Origin: Oligella ureolytica DSM 18253
Lineage (GTDB): Bacteria; Pseudomonadota; Gammaproteobacteria; Burkholderiales; Burkholderiaceae_B
DNA length: 37,327 nucleotides
Assembly: GCF_000373745.1 (NCBI RefSeq)
Contig: NZ_KB892298.1
Coordinates: 1-37,327 of the forward strand
Direction: 5' to 3'
Shown here: one piece after another, positions 24,355 to 33,005 of the stretch
How positions within the stretch are numbered: position 1 is the stretch's first letter
Layout of the letters: each line of letters opens with the position of its first letter
Made by a program: the position numbers and the translations under genes
The notes under the pieces: model-generated
Seen by the model: the letters and a program-made list of their open reading frames with translations, nothing else
Told to the model about the DNA's origin: nothing
The model's database searches: none

Positions 24355-25731
24355 ATGAAGATTCTTATTGTCGGTGCGGGGCGTGTCGGCTCTAGCTTAG
24401 CGCAAAATTTAGTCAATGCCAAAAATGATGTAACGGTGGTCGATACAGATCGAGGTGCTTTGGCAGAGCTGCAAGAGCGCTTCGATTTACGTACGGTTCA
24501 TGGAGATGCCAGTTCGCCCGCTGTATTGGAGGTGGCCGGTGCGCATGATGTCGATTTGATGGTTTGTTGTTCTGCGTCTGATGCGGTTAATTTATTAGCC
24601 TGCTATTTAGGGCGAGAAGTGTTTAATGTACCGCGGCGTATCGCTCGCCTTCGTACTGCTTATTATTTAGAGCATAGCGAATTCAGTAGCGAGAAGTTTG
24701 GGGTGGACTATGTCATTAGTCCTGAACAAAGTATTACCGACTATCTTTTTCATCTGGTAGAGTTTCCTGAGGTCTTGGAGATCGTTGATTTTGCTAATGG
24801 CTTGGTCTCTCTCTTAACACTTAAAGTCAGCGCTAACAGCAGATTCTTAAAGCTAAAAATCAATCAAAATCAGTTAAATTTACCGGATTCCAGCGGTCGA
24901 ATTTTAGATGTGGTGCGCGGTGAGCGTTCGCTTTCTCTTAAAAAAACCTTCAGTCTTGAGCGTGATGATGAGGTTGTGCTTGCCGTTGATACGACCGAAG
25001 CTCGTAAAGCAATTAAGCAGCTGCACAAACAACAGCATCGAATCAGAAATATTATGATCGCCGGGGGCGGTAACCTTGGCGAGCGTTTGGCACGTCAACT
25101 GGCCAATGAAGATTACAATGTTCGGATTATCGAGATGAGCGAACAACGTTGTCATGAGCTTTCAAAGGTGTTACCCGAAAATGTGATTGTGCTGCATGGC
25201 AACAGTACCGATGAAACACTGCTACTTGATGAGCATGTGATGGATATGCATGCTTTCTTAGCGCTAACGGATGCTGACGAAGATAATATAATGTCTTCTT
25301 TGTTGGCCAAGCGTTTGGGGGCAGACAAGGTGTTGACTTTGGTTTCACGACAGTCTTATGGTGAGTTGATTCGAGGCAGTGCCATCGATATTGCGGTTTC
25401 TCCTATTTGGACAACCATCGGTGCTTTGATGCGAGACTTGAAGCAAGGTGCTGTTATTCGTGGTCATCGTTTGCGCCAAGGGCGTTCAGAAGCAGTGGAG
25501 TATAAGGCGCTTGGCGATGAAAAAAATTCTAAAGTCATCGGTCGCAGTGTTGCCAACATTGCCTGGCCAAAAAATGCGGTACTGGCGGCTATTGTACGTG
25601 ACGGTCAGGTGATTATTCCGGGGGCCGAAACGGTCATTGCACATGAGGACCATGTGATTGTTTATGTGAGTGATCTCAATGCCATGGAGCAAGTGGAAAA
25701 ATTGTTCCAAGTCTCGGCTTTAGTGCTTTAG
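24355..25731 (+). CDS. trkA: Trk system potassium uptake protein TrkA
   Basis: A 458-aa peripheral membrane protein that gates the TrkH channel by binding NAD(H) and nucleotides. It has two tandem RCK units: the first with 'ILIVGAGRVGSSLAQNL' and the acidic 'VVDTD' at the end of beta-2, and the second with 'IMIAGGGNLGERLARQL' and 'IIEMSEQRC'. Each unit is followed by a TrkA-C domain. The length is normal. It lies 46 bp after ntrX and 24 bp before trkH, most likely in one operon. Confidence 0.97.
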   Translation: MKILIVGAGRVGSSLAQNLVNAKNDVTVVDTDRGALAELQERFDLRTVHGDASSPAVLEVAGAHDVDLMVCCSASDAVNLLACYLGREVFNVPRRIARLRTAYYLEHSEFSSEKFGVDYVISPEQSITDYLFHLVEFPEVLEIVDFANGLVSLLTLKVSANSRFLKLKINQNQLNLPDSSGRILDVVRGERSLSLKKTFSLERDDEVVLAVDTTEARKAIKQLHKQQHRIRNIMIAGGGNLGERLARQLANEDYNVRIIEMSEQRCHELSKVLPENVIVLHGNSTDETLLLDEHVMDMHAFLALTDADEDNIMSSLLAKRLGADKVLTLVSRQSYGELIRGSAIDIAVSPIWTTIGALMRDLKQGAVIRGHRLRQGRSEAVEYKALGDEKNSKVIGRSVANIAWPKNAVLAAIVRDGQVIIPGAETVIAHEDHVIVYVSDLNAMEQVEKLFQVSALVL

Positions 25732-25755
25732 TTAATTGCTTTTTTAGGCGCTCCT

Positions 25756-27225
25756 ATGACGCATATACTAAGTCCTTTACACAAATTGGGATTGATCATA
25801 ATAGCCTTTTCATTCGTTCTATTATTCCCTTTTAGTGTTTCTATTTTCCTTGATGATGGGGCAGCTGAGCATTTTTTAATGTCCGGAGGCCTTAGTTTTG
25901 TCTTAGGTAGCGTACTGGCTTTGTTCTTCTGGCCATTTAAGGCGGCATCACGTAAGCGAGAGGGCGTTTTGTTAGTCTTTTTGGCTTGGGTTAGTTTAGC
26001 GGTCATCAGTTCTTTGCCGATTTATTTGACCGGCATCGCAATCCAGGAGGATTTTAGCTTTGCTAAGGCCGTTTTTGAGGGGGTGTCGGGTTTGACGACG
26101 ACCGGTGCGTCAGTTATCAATGAGGTTGAGGCCTTACCTACCTCAGTTAATATTTGGCGTCATTCTTTGCTGTGGTTTGGCGGCATGGGAATTTTATTAT
26201 TAGCTGTTGCGATTTTGCCATTGTTTAATGTGGGTGGTCGTGAATTAATGCAAAGCGAAATGCCGGGACCTCTCAAGGACGAAAGGCTGACACCACGTAT
26301 TGCCAGTACCGCAAAAATGCTCTACAGCATTTACTTTACGGCCTCGGTTTTCTGTCTAATTGCCTATAAAATAGCCGGATTGAGTTGGTTTGATGCGTGG
26401 TGTCAAGCGGCTTCAACGATGGCGTTGGGCGGTTTCTCTAGCTTTAACCAAAGCTTCCAGAGTATTGATAATGTGGCGGTTGAAGCGGTAGCCGTCGTTT
26501 TTATGTTGTTTGCAGGTATTAACTTTGCAACCCATTTTAAAGTGTTGAAATACAAAAGCCTGCGTTATTATTTTTACTGTCCGGAGGCTTTGCCGTTTCT
26601 TAAACTGGTCTTAGGCAGTGGGCTGTTAATTAGCGCCTATTTATATTTTTCCGATATCTATGATAGCTGGTTTGAGGCCTTGCGGTACGGGATCTTTAAT
26701 ACAGTATCGGTCGCGACAACCACAGGTTTTGCCAGTACCGACTATTTGGCTTGGCCTTTTGTGATACCGGTTTTTCTGCTTGTGTTGGGCTCTTTTGCTT
26801 CATCCGGCGGTTCTACCGGCGGTGGTATCAAGCTGATTCGGGTGCTGTTGGTTTTTAGGCAATTCAGAGTGGAAATGCTGCGTTTACTACATCCGCGTGG
26901 GATATTTCCGGTGCGTTTTAGGCAAATGGTGGTGTCGAATTCTGTTTTGCTATCTGTGATGATGTTTATCGCCATGTATTTTATGACCGTTATGGCGGTC
27001 TTTATTCTCCTTGCTTTTGGTGGTGCAGAAGAGGTGGATGCATTGAGTGCTGCCGTTGCTTTGGTGGGGAATATTGGCCCGGCTTTGGGTTCGGTGGGGC
27101 CGATGAGCAACTATGCCGGACTGAATGATTTTCAGTTGTGGGTTGGAAGTGCGGCGATGTTAGTAGGGCGCTTGGAACTCCTGACTGTTTTTGTTATTTT
27201 TACACCGCATTTTTGGCGAAGTTAA
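25756..27225 (+). CDS. trkH: Trk potassium channel subunit TrkH/TrkG
   Basis: A 489-aa polytopic membrane protein with four M-P-M repeats. The selectivity-filter turns are visible: 'SGLTTTGAS', 'STMALGGFS', 'VSVATTTGFAST', and a fourth 'GNIGPALGSVGP'. The intramembrane loop region is glycine-rich ('GSFASSGGSTGGGIKLIRV'). It conducts K+ under TrkA control. A stem-loop overlaps its stop codon (27223-27248) and probably marks the end of the operon. Confidence 0.96.
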   Translation: MTHILSPLHKLGLIIIAFSFVLLFPFSVSIFLDDGAAEHFLMSGGLSFVLGSVLALFFWPFKAASRKREGVLLVFLAWVSLAVISSLPIYLTGIAIQEDFSFAKAVFEGVSGLTTTGASVINEVEALPTSVNIWRHSLLWFGGMGILLLAVAILPLFNVGGRELMQSEMPGPLKDERLTPRIASTAKMLYSIYFTASVFCLIAYKIAGLSWFDAWCQAASTMALGGFSSFNQSFQSIDNVAVEAVAVVFMLFAGINFATHFKVLKYKSLRYYFYCPEALPFLKLVLGSGLLISAYLYFSDIYDSWFEALRYGIFNTVSVATTTGFASTDYLAWPFVIPVFLLVLGSFASSGGSTGGGIKLIRVLLVFRQFRVEMLRLLHPRGIFPVRFRQMVVSNSVLLSVMMFIAMYFMTVMAVFILLAFGGAEEVDALSAAVALVGNIGPALGSVGPMSNYAGLNDFQLWVGSAAMLVGRLELLTVFVIFTPHFWRS

Positions 27226-27248
27226 GTGGGTGCTTTGGTGCCCACTTA
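27223..27248. terminator. Stem-loop between convergent trkH and trmL
   Basis: TAAGTGGG and CCCACTTA (8-bp perfect stem, 10-nt loop) lie in the 26 bp between two convergent genes and include the trkH stop codon. Neither side has a clear U tract, so bidirectional termination is plausible but not certain. Confidence 0.5.
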
Positions 27249-27251
27249 GTA

Positions 27252-27722
27252 CTAAACGCCACCTTGATAATCAATTTGTCGCCATGCTTCATAAACAGTG
27301 ATTGAGACGCTATTGGCCAGATTTAGGCTACGACCGGTAGTAAACATAGGTAAGCGGACGGCGCGCTCTTTGCCGATGATATCCCAGTCTTCAGCTCTTA
27401 AACCGGCCGTTTCTCGACCAAAAATAAAACAATCACCCGCTTGAAACTCAATCTCGCCAATGTGTCTTTGGCCCTTGCTGGAGAGTGCAAAGCAGCGGTC
27501 TTTTCCTGCACCGGTGGAGTCAATAGCCTCTGCTAGGCTATCATGGATTTTTAAATCGGCCCATTCGTGATAATCCAAACCGGCACGCTTTAGGCGCTTA
27601 TCATCGAGTTGAAAACCAAGTGGTTTGACTAGGTGTAGGGTGCAACCCGTATTGGCGACTAGGCGAATAATATTGCCAGTGTTGGCAGGGATTTCCGGAC
27701 AAACTAAGATAATATGAAACAC
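27252..27722 (-). CDS. trmL: tRNA (cytidine/uridine-34-2'-O)-methyltransferase TrmL
   Basis: A 156-aa SPOUT-class methyltransferase for the wobble nucleotide of tRNA-Leu isoacceptors. Conserved blocks are 'VCPEIPANTGNIIRLVANTG' (first 20 residues of the motif region), 'LHLVKPLGFQLDDKRLKRAGLDY' in part, 'FGRETAGL' and the knot motif 'RLPMFTTGRSLNLANSVSI'. The length is exactly family-like. It lies 24 bp downstream of comF on the same strand. Confidence 0.95.
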   Translation of the reverse strand: MFHIILVCPEIPANTGNIIRLVANTGCTLHLVKPLGFQLDDKRLKRAGLDYHEWADLKIHDSLAEAIDSTGAGKDRCFALSSKGQRHIGEIEFQAGDCFIFGRETAGLRAEDWDIIGKERAVRLPMFTTGRSLNLANSVSITVYEAWRQIDYQGGV

Positions 27723-27746
27723 GATTTTTTGAGTTCTTAATGGTTT

Positions 27747-28496
27747 TTAATAACTGGCGCGAGCCAATACAATGCAGTGAATGCGTTTGACGCCGGCCGC
27801 TTTAAGCGCTTGGCTTGCACTATCAAGTGTAGCGCCACTGGTCATAATATCATCAATTAAAATAACCTCAGTTTCATCTAAACGATGAGCACAATAATAT
27901 AGCTGGCGCACATTGAGTTGGCGTTCGATACTGTTTAATGCCTTTTGTTGTGTGTGGTACTGTGTTTGCTCTCTTCTGAGTACATGATGGTTGATTTGCC
28001 AGCCATTGAGTTTTGCTAAGGTTTTTGCAATTTCTGCGGCAGGATTATAACCTCTTTTTTTGAGTGATTGATTGCTTGAGGGGAGTGGGATACATAATCG
28101 ACCAACAGGCATTTTTTGTTGCTGTAAGCGAGCTTGTAATAAGTGAGCAAAGGGTTTGGCTAAACTTAGCTGGCCTGAGTTTTTATAGCGTAAAAGTAAT
28201 GACTTTAATGGATTCACATAATCAAAGCCAATGCTCAGTCGCTCATAATGGGGTTTGGATAAATAGCACGCTTCACAATAATCTAATCCCCTCAAGGCAA
28301 GTTGGCAGCGTGGGCAGCGATTTTGGTGACTGTCGGTCGCTTCTAAAATATCGCTAAGGCATGCTTGACAAAAACTGCCCGCTAAGCAGAGTGATTGGCA
28401 TAAGGGACAACGACCGCCAAGATAGGGGCTAATGGATTTGAAGATGGCATCAGGATGGCGTATTTGTGCCGTAATTATATCGCTTAAATGTCGCAT
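27747..28496 (-). CDS. ComF-family phosphoribosyltransferase-like protein
   Basis: A 249-aa cytosolic protein. Three or four Cys pairs lie in the N-terminal third ('CPLCQSLC', 'FCQAC', 'CPRC', 'CEAC'), enough for one or two zinc ribbons. The C-terminal half has a type I PRTase fold with 'KKRGYNPAAEIAK' and the PRPP loop 'VILIDDIMTSGATLDSA'. ComF/GntX proteins support natural transformation or DNA use in some species, but the enzymatic activity is unproven. It diverges from the BioC-like methyltransferase gene, a pairing seen in related bacteria. Confidence 0.88.
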   Translation of the reverse strand: MRHLSDIITAQIRHPDAIFKSISPYLGGRCPLCQSLCLAGSFCQACLSDILEATDSHQNRCPRCQLALRGLDYCEACYLSKPHYERLSIGFDYVNPLKSLLLRYKNSGQLSLAKPFAHLLQARLQQQKMPVGRLCIPLPSSNQSLKKRGYNPAAEIAKTLAKLNGWQINHHVLRREQTQYHTQQKALNSIERQLNVRQLYYCAHRLDETEVILIDDIMTSGATLDSASQALKAAGVKRIHCIVLARASY

Positions 28497-28605
28497 CTTA
28501 ACTTCCTTGAAAGAGTGAAATCCCCTATGGATTGATAGGTAGTTTTAACACCTTAGGTGGCTCGTGGAGTATGATAGGATTAATTTACCCAGTACAGAGT
28601 TTGTG

Positions 28606-29559
28606 ATGAGTGCACAAAAGAACCAACAAAAATTAGCGATTAATCATGCCCATGTGATTCAGCAATTTGCCCGTAGGCAGATGCTTGAGCCTGCGCGTTT
28701 TATGCTGGATGAGGTGGCTGGTCGCATGCTTGATAGGTTGAGATATATTAAGTACAGACCCTCTTCTATATTGGATGCAGGGTGTGGTGTGGGGCATGGT
28801 ATAGAGGCTTTAAAAGAGCTTTACCCCGAGGCTAATTTTACCGGCCTTGATAATCAGCGTAGTTTTTTAGAATATGCCGAGCGTCGTTTTACCCCTCAAG
28901 CGACGCCTTTCAAAAGTCTCAAGAATCTTATTACCCGCATGGGTACGTTTGCGAGCAGAACATCTGCTGCTAGTGTGCCTGCTCATAGACCCAGTTTCGT
29001 CGAGGGTGACTTAGCGGCGACTAAATTAGAACCCAATGCCTTTGATTTTATTTGGTCAAACATGGCGTTGCACTGGCATTGTAGTCCGCCGGAGGTGTTT
29101 AGAGAGTGGTATCGCTTGCTGGAGGTTGATGGCTTGCTGATGTTCTCTTGTTTCGGTCCGTCAACTTTCATTGAGCTGCGTGCGGCCTTGCACAAGGCCG
29201 GCTGGAAGACACAAACCATGGCGTTTGTCGATATGCATGATTTTGGTGACATGCTGATGGAAAGTGGTTTTAAGGACCCGGTGATGGATCAGGATGTCAT
29301 CACCTTAACTTACAAAACGCCTCAAAAGCTGTTGGCTGATGTACGTGCCTTAGGTGGTAATCCAAGCACCGGTAGAAACCCCGGACTCAGAGGTCGTGAT
29401 GCCCTAGAGCGTCTATATAAGGCGCTTGAAGAGCAGCGACGCGAAGATGGCCTAATTCATTTAAGCCTGGAGATCATCAATGGCCATGCATGGCGTGGTG
29501 CGAGTTTACATGTTGATGGGGTAACTCGGGTTGCTATCAGCTCGATAGGTAGGAAGTAG
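28606..29559 (+). CDS. BioC-like SAM-dependent methyltransferase
   Basis: A 317-aa protein if started at ATG 28606; GTG 28564 with a nearby GGTGG would add 14 residues. After an N-terminal helical part ('VIQQFARRQMLEPARFML') come motif I 'ILDAGCGVGHG', motif II 'FTGLDNQ', the 'DFIWSNMALHW' motif and 'GLLMFSCFGP'. These are shared with malonyl-ACP O-methyltransferase BioC, which starts biotin synthesis. Between motif II and the 'EGDL' acidic loop is an insertion of about 30 basic, Ser/Ala-rich residues. No other bio gene is in the window, so the BioC function is likely but unproven. Confidence 0.75.
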   Translation: MSAQKNQQKLAINHAHVIQQFARRQMLEPARFMLDEVAGRMLDRLRYIKYRPSSILDAGCGVGHGIEALKELYPEANFTGLDNQRSFLEYAERRFTPQATPFKSLKNLITRMGTFASRTSAASVPAHRPSFVEGDLAATKLEPNAFDFIWSNMALHWHCSPPEVFREWYRLLEVDGLLMFSCFGPSTFIELRAALHKAGWKTQTMAFVDMHDFGDMLMESGFKDPVMDQDVITLTYKTPQKLLADVRALGGNPSTGRNPGLRGRDALERLYKALEEQRREDGLIHLSLEIINGHAWRGASLHVDGVTRVAISSIGRK

Positions 29560-29585
29560 TGGAAGTGACTGGCACGGCAGTCATT

Positions 29586-29630
29586 GGCAGGCAGCTTTAA
29601 TTAGCTGCTGGTGCCGGGTGCTAGGTTTTG
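29586..29630 (+). terminator. Hairpin terminator after BioC-like gene
   Basis: GGCAGGCAGC (29586-29595) pairs with GCTGCTGGTGCC (29604-29615), with a small bulge. It is followed after a few bases by GGTTTTGCTTTT. It lies 26 bp after the stop and just before convergent gpsA. Confidence 0.5.
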
Positions 29631-29633
29631 CTT

Positions 29634-30710
29634 TTAGTTTTCTGCTTTGACTTCACGGGCAAGTAATTTAGCAACGCTTTCCAGTGAATCGATATCATTA
29701 AATAAAATATCGCATACAACATCGGTAATCGGCATCTCTACCGCTAATTCAGTGGCTCGTGCAAGTGCGGCGCGAGCACAGCGGACACCCTCTGCCGTTA
29801 GGCCGGTGGCAAGAATTTCTTCTAAGCGTTGACCTTTGGCTAAGGCTAGTCCCACCTGCCTATTGCGTGATAAATCACCGGTAGCGGTAAGCACTAAATC
29901 ACCTAAACCGGTCAGTCCAAAGAAGGTTTCACTTTCACCGCCCATTGCAATGCCGAGGCGTTTGATTTCATTAAGACCGCGGGTAATTAAAGCGGCGCGA
30001 GCATTATTGCCAAGCAGTAAGCCATCACTGATGCCACAAGCCAATGCGATCACATTTTTCATGGCACCACCCACCTCGACACCAACTACATCCTGACTAT
30101 AGTAAACACGTGTTTGTTTGCTATGCAAAGCTTGTATCACACGCTCGCCAACGATAGTCTGATGGCTGGCTACTGTAATAGCGGCAGGTAAGCCTTGCGC
30201 GACCTCGCGAGCAAAGGTAGGGCCGGATAACACGCCATTCGGCTGGATTGAGTCAGGTGCTATATCAGCAATAATTTCATGGGGTAGGAGGGAAGTTTCC
30301 TCTTCGAAACCTTTGCATGTCCATACATAGGGGATATGCTCTAAACCGGCAGCTACAAAGAGTGCTAACCACTCTTGGAGCCCTTGACGCATTGCTTTGA
30401 CCGGTAGTCCGAAAATAATTAGTGACTGGGTGCCGGAGGCTATAGAGTCATCGCTTAGGCCTTGTAAAAAAGCAATGGCTTCTTCTTTGTCGGCGGTAGC
30501 ACGCAGTGCTTTAGGCAGATCAATATCTTGTAGGTATGATGGATTGCGGTGAAGCTGATTAATATGGTCAACCTGTTCCTGATGACGGGACCACAGCAAC
30601 ACCGAACCTGATTGTGCAGCAGCAACTGCGAGCGCTGTGCCCCAACTGCCTGCTCCAATAACTAAGGTGCGTACAGAGTTGTTTTGGGGGGTGCTACTGG
30701 CGAGTTGCAT
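29634..30710 (-). CDS. gpsA: NAD(P)+-dependent glycerol-3-phosphate dehydrogenase
   Basis: A 358-aa cytosolic enzyme that reduces dihydroxyacetone phosphate to sn-glycerol-3-phosphate for phospholipid synthesis. The N-terminal Rossmann motif is 'VIGAGSWGTALAVAAAQ'. Further motifs are 'VWTCKGFEEET', 'VLSGPTFAREVAQGLPAA', the catalytic-Lys region 'EVGGAMKNVIALACGISDG' and 'TGLGDLVLTATGDLSRNR'. The N-terminus is about 12 residues longer than typical; an internal start is not obvious. It follows secB by 33 bp in a minus-strand operon. Confidence 0.96.
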   Translation of the reverse strand: MQLASSTPQNNSVRTLVIGAGSWGTALAVAAAQSGSVLLWSRHQEQVDHINQLHRNPSYLQDIDLPKALRATADKEEAIAFLQGLSDDSIASGTQSLIIFGLPVKAMRQGLQEWLALFVAAGLEHIPYVWTCKGFEEETSLLPHEIIADIAPDSIQPNGVLSGPTFAREVAQGLPAAITVASHQTIVGERVIQALHSKQTRVYYSQDVVGVEVGGAMKNVIALACGISDGLLLGNNARAALITRGLNEIKRLGIAMGGESETFFGLTGLGDLVLTATGDLSRNRQVGLALAKGQRLEEILATGLTAEGVRCARAALARATELAVEMPITDVVCDILFNDIDSLESVAKLLAREVKAEN

Positions 30711-30743
30711 GCTGTTTTACTACTTAATAAAGATGATTAATGA

Positions 30744-31280
30744 CTAGTTAATGGTGGCTTGGTCGGCTTCATCACCGCCGTTGATGCCTTGACCATTTTG
30801 ATCCTGCGCAGCCGCTTCCTGTCGGCGTTGTTCGTACAAGGCTTGGAAGTTAACTTCAGCCATATGAACTGCCGGTAAACCTGTACGATTAATCGCATCA
30901 GCAAGGTTGGCACGTAAGTAAGGGAAAATCATTGAAGGGCAAACGATGCCTAATAGCGGGTCAATCTGGTCTTCAGGGATGTTTGCTATTTCAAAAATAC
31001 CTGCTTGTGTGCCTTCAACTAAGTACAGCACTTTGTCATCGATTTTGGTTGTGATGGTAGCGCGCACACCGACTTCAAAAACGGTCTCTGCTAAACGCTC
31101 TGCGCCAAGGTTTAAACTAATATCAACGGTCGGTTGCTTTTGCTCTAATAGAATCTGCGGAGCATTAGGCATCTCTAGTGACAAGTCTTTGAGATAGCTT
31201 CTTTGCATACCGAAGGTTGGTTGTTGAGCTTGCTCGTTAGCAGCTGCGCCCTGGTTTTGAGTGTTTTGATCTTCAGCCAT
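30744..31280 (-). CDS. secB: Protein-export chaperone SecB
   Basis: A 178-aa cytosolic chaperone that keeps preproteins unfolded and passes them to SecA. The core has '[15 protein letters not shown]', '[10 protein letters not shown]', '[13 protein letters not shown]' and '[19 protein letters not shown]', followed by '[16 protein letters not shown]'. The N- and C-terminal tails, rich in Gln, Asn and Ala, are slightly long. Downstream of grxC and upstream of gpsA, it is the middle of the conserved grxC-secB-gpsA cluster. Confidence 0.97.
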   Translation of the reverse strand: MAEDQNTQNQGAAANEQAQQPTFGMQRSYLKDLSLEMPNAPQILLEQKQPTVDISLNLGAERLAETVFEVGVRATITTKIDDKVLYLVEGTQAGIFEIANIPEDQIDPLLGIVCPSMIFPYLRANLADAINRTGLPAVHMAEVNFQALYEQRRQEAAAQDQNGQGINGGDEADQATIN

Positions 31281-31326
31281 GATTGATAGTATCCAATTAA
31301 GTCTAGTTTAAGAAAAGTATCGCTAG

Positions 31327-31587
31327 TTATTCTGCAGCTAACAGAGCTTCTAATTTGCCTTCACGCTCTAACGCTTGTAGGTCGTCACAGCCACCGATGT
31401 GCTGGCCATTGATAAAGATTTGTGGCACGGTAGTGCGACCGTTGGAGCGCTCGATCATTTCGGCGCGTGCTTCGCGATTGGTGTCAATGCTGATGCTTTC
31501 GTAGTCGACATTATGTGCTTTAAGAATTTTGGCAGCACGGGTGCAGTAAGGGCAAGTGACCTTACAGTACATAGTAACTTGAGCCAT
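31327..31587 (-). CDS. grxC: Glutaredoxin 3
   Basis: An 86-aa dithiol glutaredoxin with active site C12-P-Y-C15 in 'CKVTCPYCTRAA', the cis-Pro motif 'TVPQIFING' and the glutathione-binding 'IGGCDDLQAL'. It reduces protein disulfides and glutathionylated thiols. It lies 52 bp after the rhodanese-domain gene and 46 bp before secB in the same direction. Confidence 0.96.
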   Translation of the reverse strand: MAQVTMYCKVTCPYCTRAAKILKAHNVDYESISIDTNREARAEMIERSNGRTTVPQIFINGQHIGGCDDLQALEREGKLEALLAAE

Positions 31588-31639
31588 GTTTACCTCATTT
31601 GTGATTAAAAGTTAATGACATTATAGTGTCGCATAAACA

Positions 31640-32062
31640 CTATTTCGACCTTTTGGAGCGAGAAGGGTTTTTTAGTGGCAGACTTTCTTTGAGCCAAGCA
31701 ACGATACCGCCATTTAAATAATGAACCTCTTCGATACCTTCTTTTTTGAGTTGACCGGCAGCTGAGGCGGCGCGACGACCGTCTTGGTCAACGACAATAA
31801 GTGCTTTGTCCTTGGGTAGTGTCGCTGCTCGAGACTTGAGTTGCTCAAAGGGAATGTTCATTGCATTGGCAATGGTGCCGGCTTGGTACTGCTCGCTGGG
31901 ACGTACATCGATAATGACCGCGGTTTTGTTGTTGGTCATCTGAACTACTTTGGCAGGGCTAATGCCCTTGGAGGCGCGGCTGTATTGAAAAGCCAGTATG
32001 CCACCGGATAAGAGTGCCGCAATAACAAATAAATAAGTGTTGTTATAAATTAAAAAATCCAC
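31640..32062 (-). CDS. Membrane-anchored rhodanese-like protein lacking the active-site Cys
   Basis: A 140-aa protein with one N-terminal membrane helix (about 10-26) and a rhodanese homology domain: 'AVIIDVRPSEQYQAGTIANA', 'IVVDQDGRRAASAA' and 'VHYLNGGIVAWL'. In active rhodaneses a Cys heads the loop C-x-x-G-x-R; here that position is D92 ('VVDQDGRR'). Sulfur transfer by the normal mechanism is therefore unlikely; the domain may bind or scaffold. A small stem-loop (ATAGTGT/ACACTAT, 31623-31643) overlaps its stop codon. It heads the rhodanese-grxC-secB-gpsA block and is divergent from gpmA across 150 bp. Confidence 0.85.
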   Translation of the reverse strand: MDFLIYNNTYLFVIAALLSGGILAFQYSRASKGISPAKVVQMTNNKTAVIIDVRPSEQYQAGTIANAMNIPFEQLKSRAATLPKDKALIVVDQDGRRAASAAGQLKKEGIEEVHYLNGGIVAWLKESLPLKNPSRSKRSK

Positions 32063-32212
32063 GATTGTTACCTGTTTGTGCCTTTATTGGCTATTAATAA
32101 GATTAATTCATGGATTATAAAATAGGCTAAGCGACAATAAGCTAAGTTCGCTAAAATAGATAAAATTAGTCGTCAATTACTTTATTTAAATTTCGTTAGG
32201 ACAATCACAGCT

Positions 32213-32959
32213 ATGTATAAAATCGTTTTAATGCGTCACGGCCAGAGTCAGTGGAACTTAGAGAATCGTTTCACCGGATGGGCTGATGTTGATTTAACTG
32301 AAGAGGGTCGTGAGCAAGCTAAGCAAGCGGGCGAGTTGTTAAAAAGAGAGGGCTACGTTTTTGATAAGGCCTATACCTCCTATTTAAAAAGAGCGATTCG
32401 CACATTGTGGATCGCACTTGATAACATGGATGCCATGTATGTCCCTTATACACCTTGCTGGCGACTAAACGAGCGTCATTACGGTGCGTTGACCGGTTTA
32501 AATAAAGCCGAGACTGCTAACAAATATGGTGATGAGCAGGTTCTGATCTGGCGTCGAGCGTTTGCCATCGGCCCTGACCCATTAGACCTGGACGATGAGC
32601 GCCACCCGCGCTTCGATAGTCGCTATGCTGATATCCCGGTAGAGCAATTGCCTGCCGCAGAGTGCCTCAAGGACACGATCGAGCGTGTTAAGCCGCTCTG
32701 GGAAGAGGAGATTGCACCAACGATCAAAGACGGTAAGCAGATTCTAATTACAGCACATGGTAATAGTATCCGCGCACTCATCAACTTATTTGATGAGCTT
32801 AGCGAAGATGAGATTGTTCATCTGAATATTCCTACCGGCCAGCCTTTAGTGTATGAGTTAGATGAAAATCTCAAAGCGATTTGTCATTACTACTTAGGTG
32901 ATCCGGAAGAAATCGCCAAAGCCATGGCTGAAGTTGCCGCTCAAGGTAAGGCTAAGTAG
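32213..32959 (+). CDS. gpmA: 2,3-bisphosphoglycerate-dependent phosphoglycerate mutase
   Basis: A 248-aa glycolytic enzyme interconverting 3- and 2-phosphoglycerate. The phospho-accepting His is H9 in '[11 protein letters not shown]'; '[14 protein letters not shown]', '[15 protein letters not shown]' and the second catalytic His in '[12 protein letters not shown]' complete the active site. The length fits the dimeric cofactor-dependent form. It begins the plus-strand gpmA-envC-ctpA-moeB series. A weak hairpin (GATACG/CGTATC, 32963-32979) follows its stop. Confidence 0.97.
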   Translation: MYKIVLMRHGQSQWNLENRFTGWADVDLTEEGREQAKQAGELLKREGYVFDKAYTSYLKRAIRTLWIALDNMDAMYVPYTPCWRLNERHYGALTGLNKAETANKYGDEQVLIWRRAFAIGPDPLDLDDERHPRFDSRYADIPVEQLPAAECLKDTIERVKPLWEEEIAPTIKDGKQILITAHGNSIRALINLFDELSEDEIVHLNIPTGQPLVYELDENLKAICHYYLGDPEEIAKAMAEVAAQGKAK

Positions 32960-33005
32960 TAAGATACGCTTATCGTATCATTTGAGTTTTTATGCTTTTC
33001 AATGA

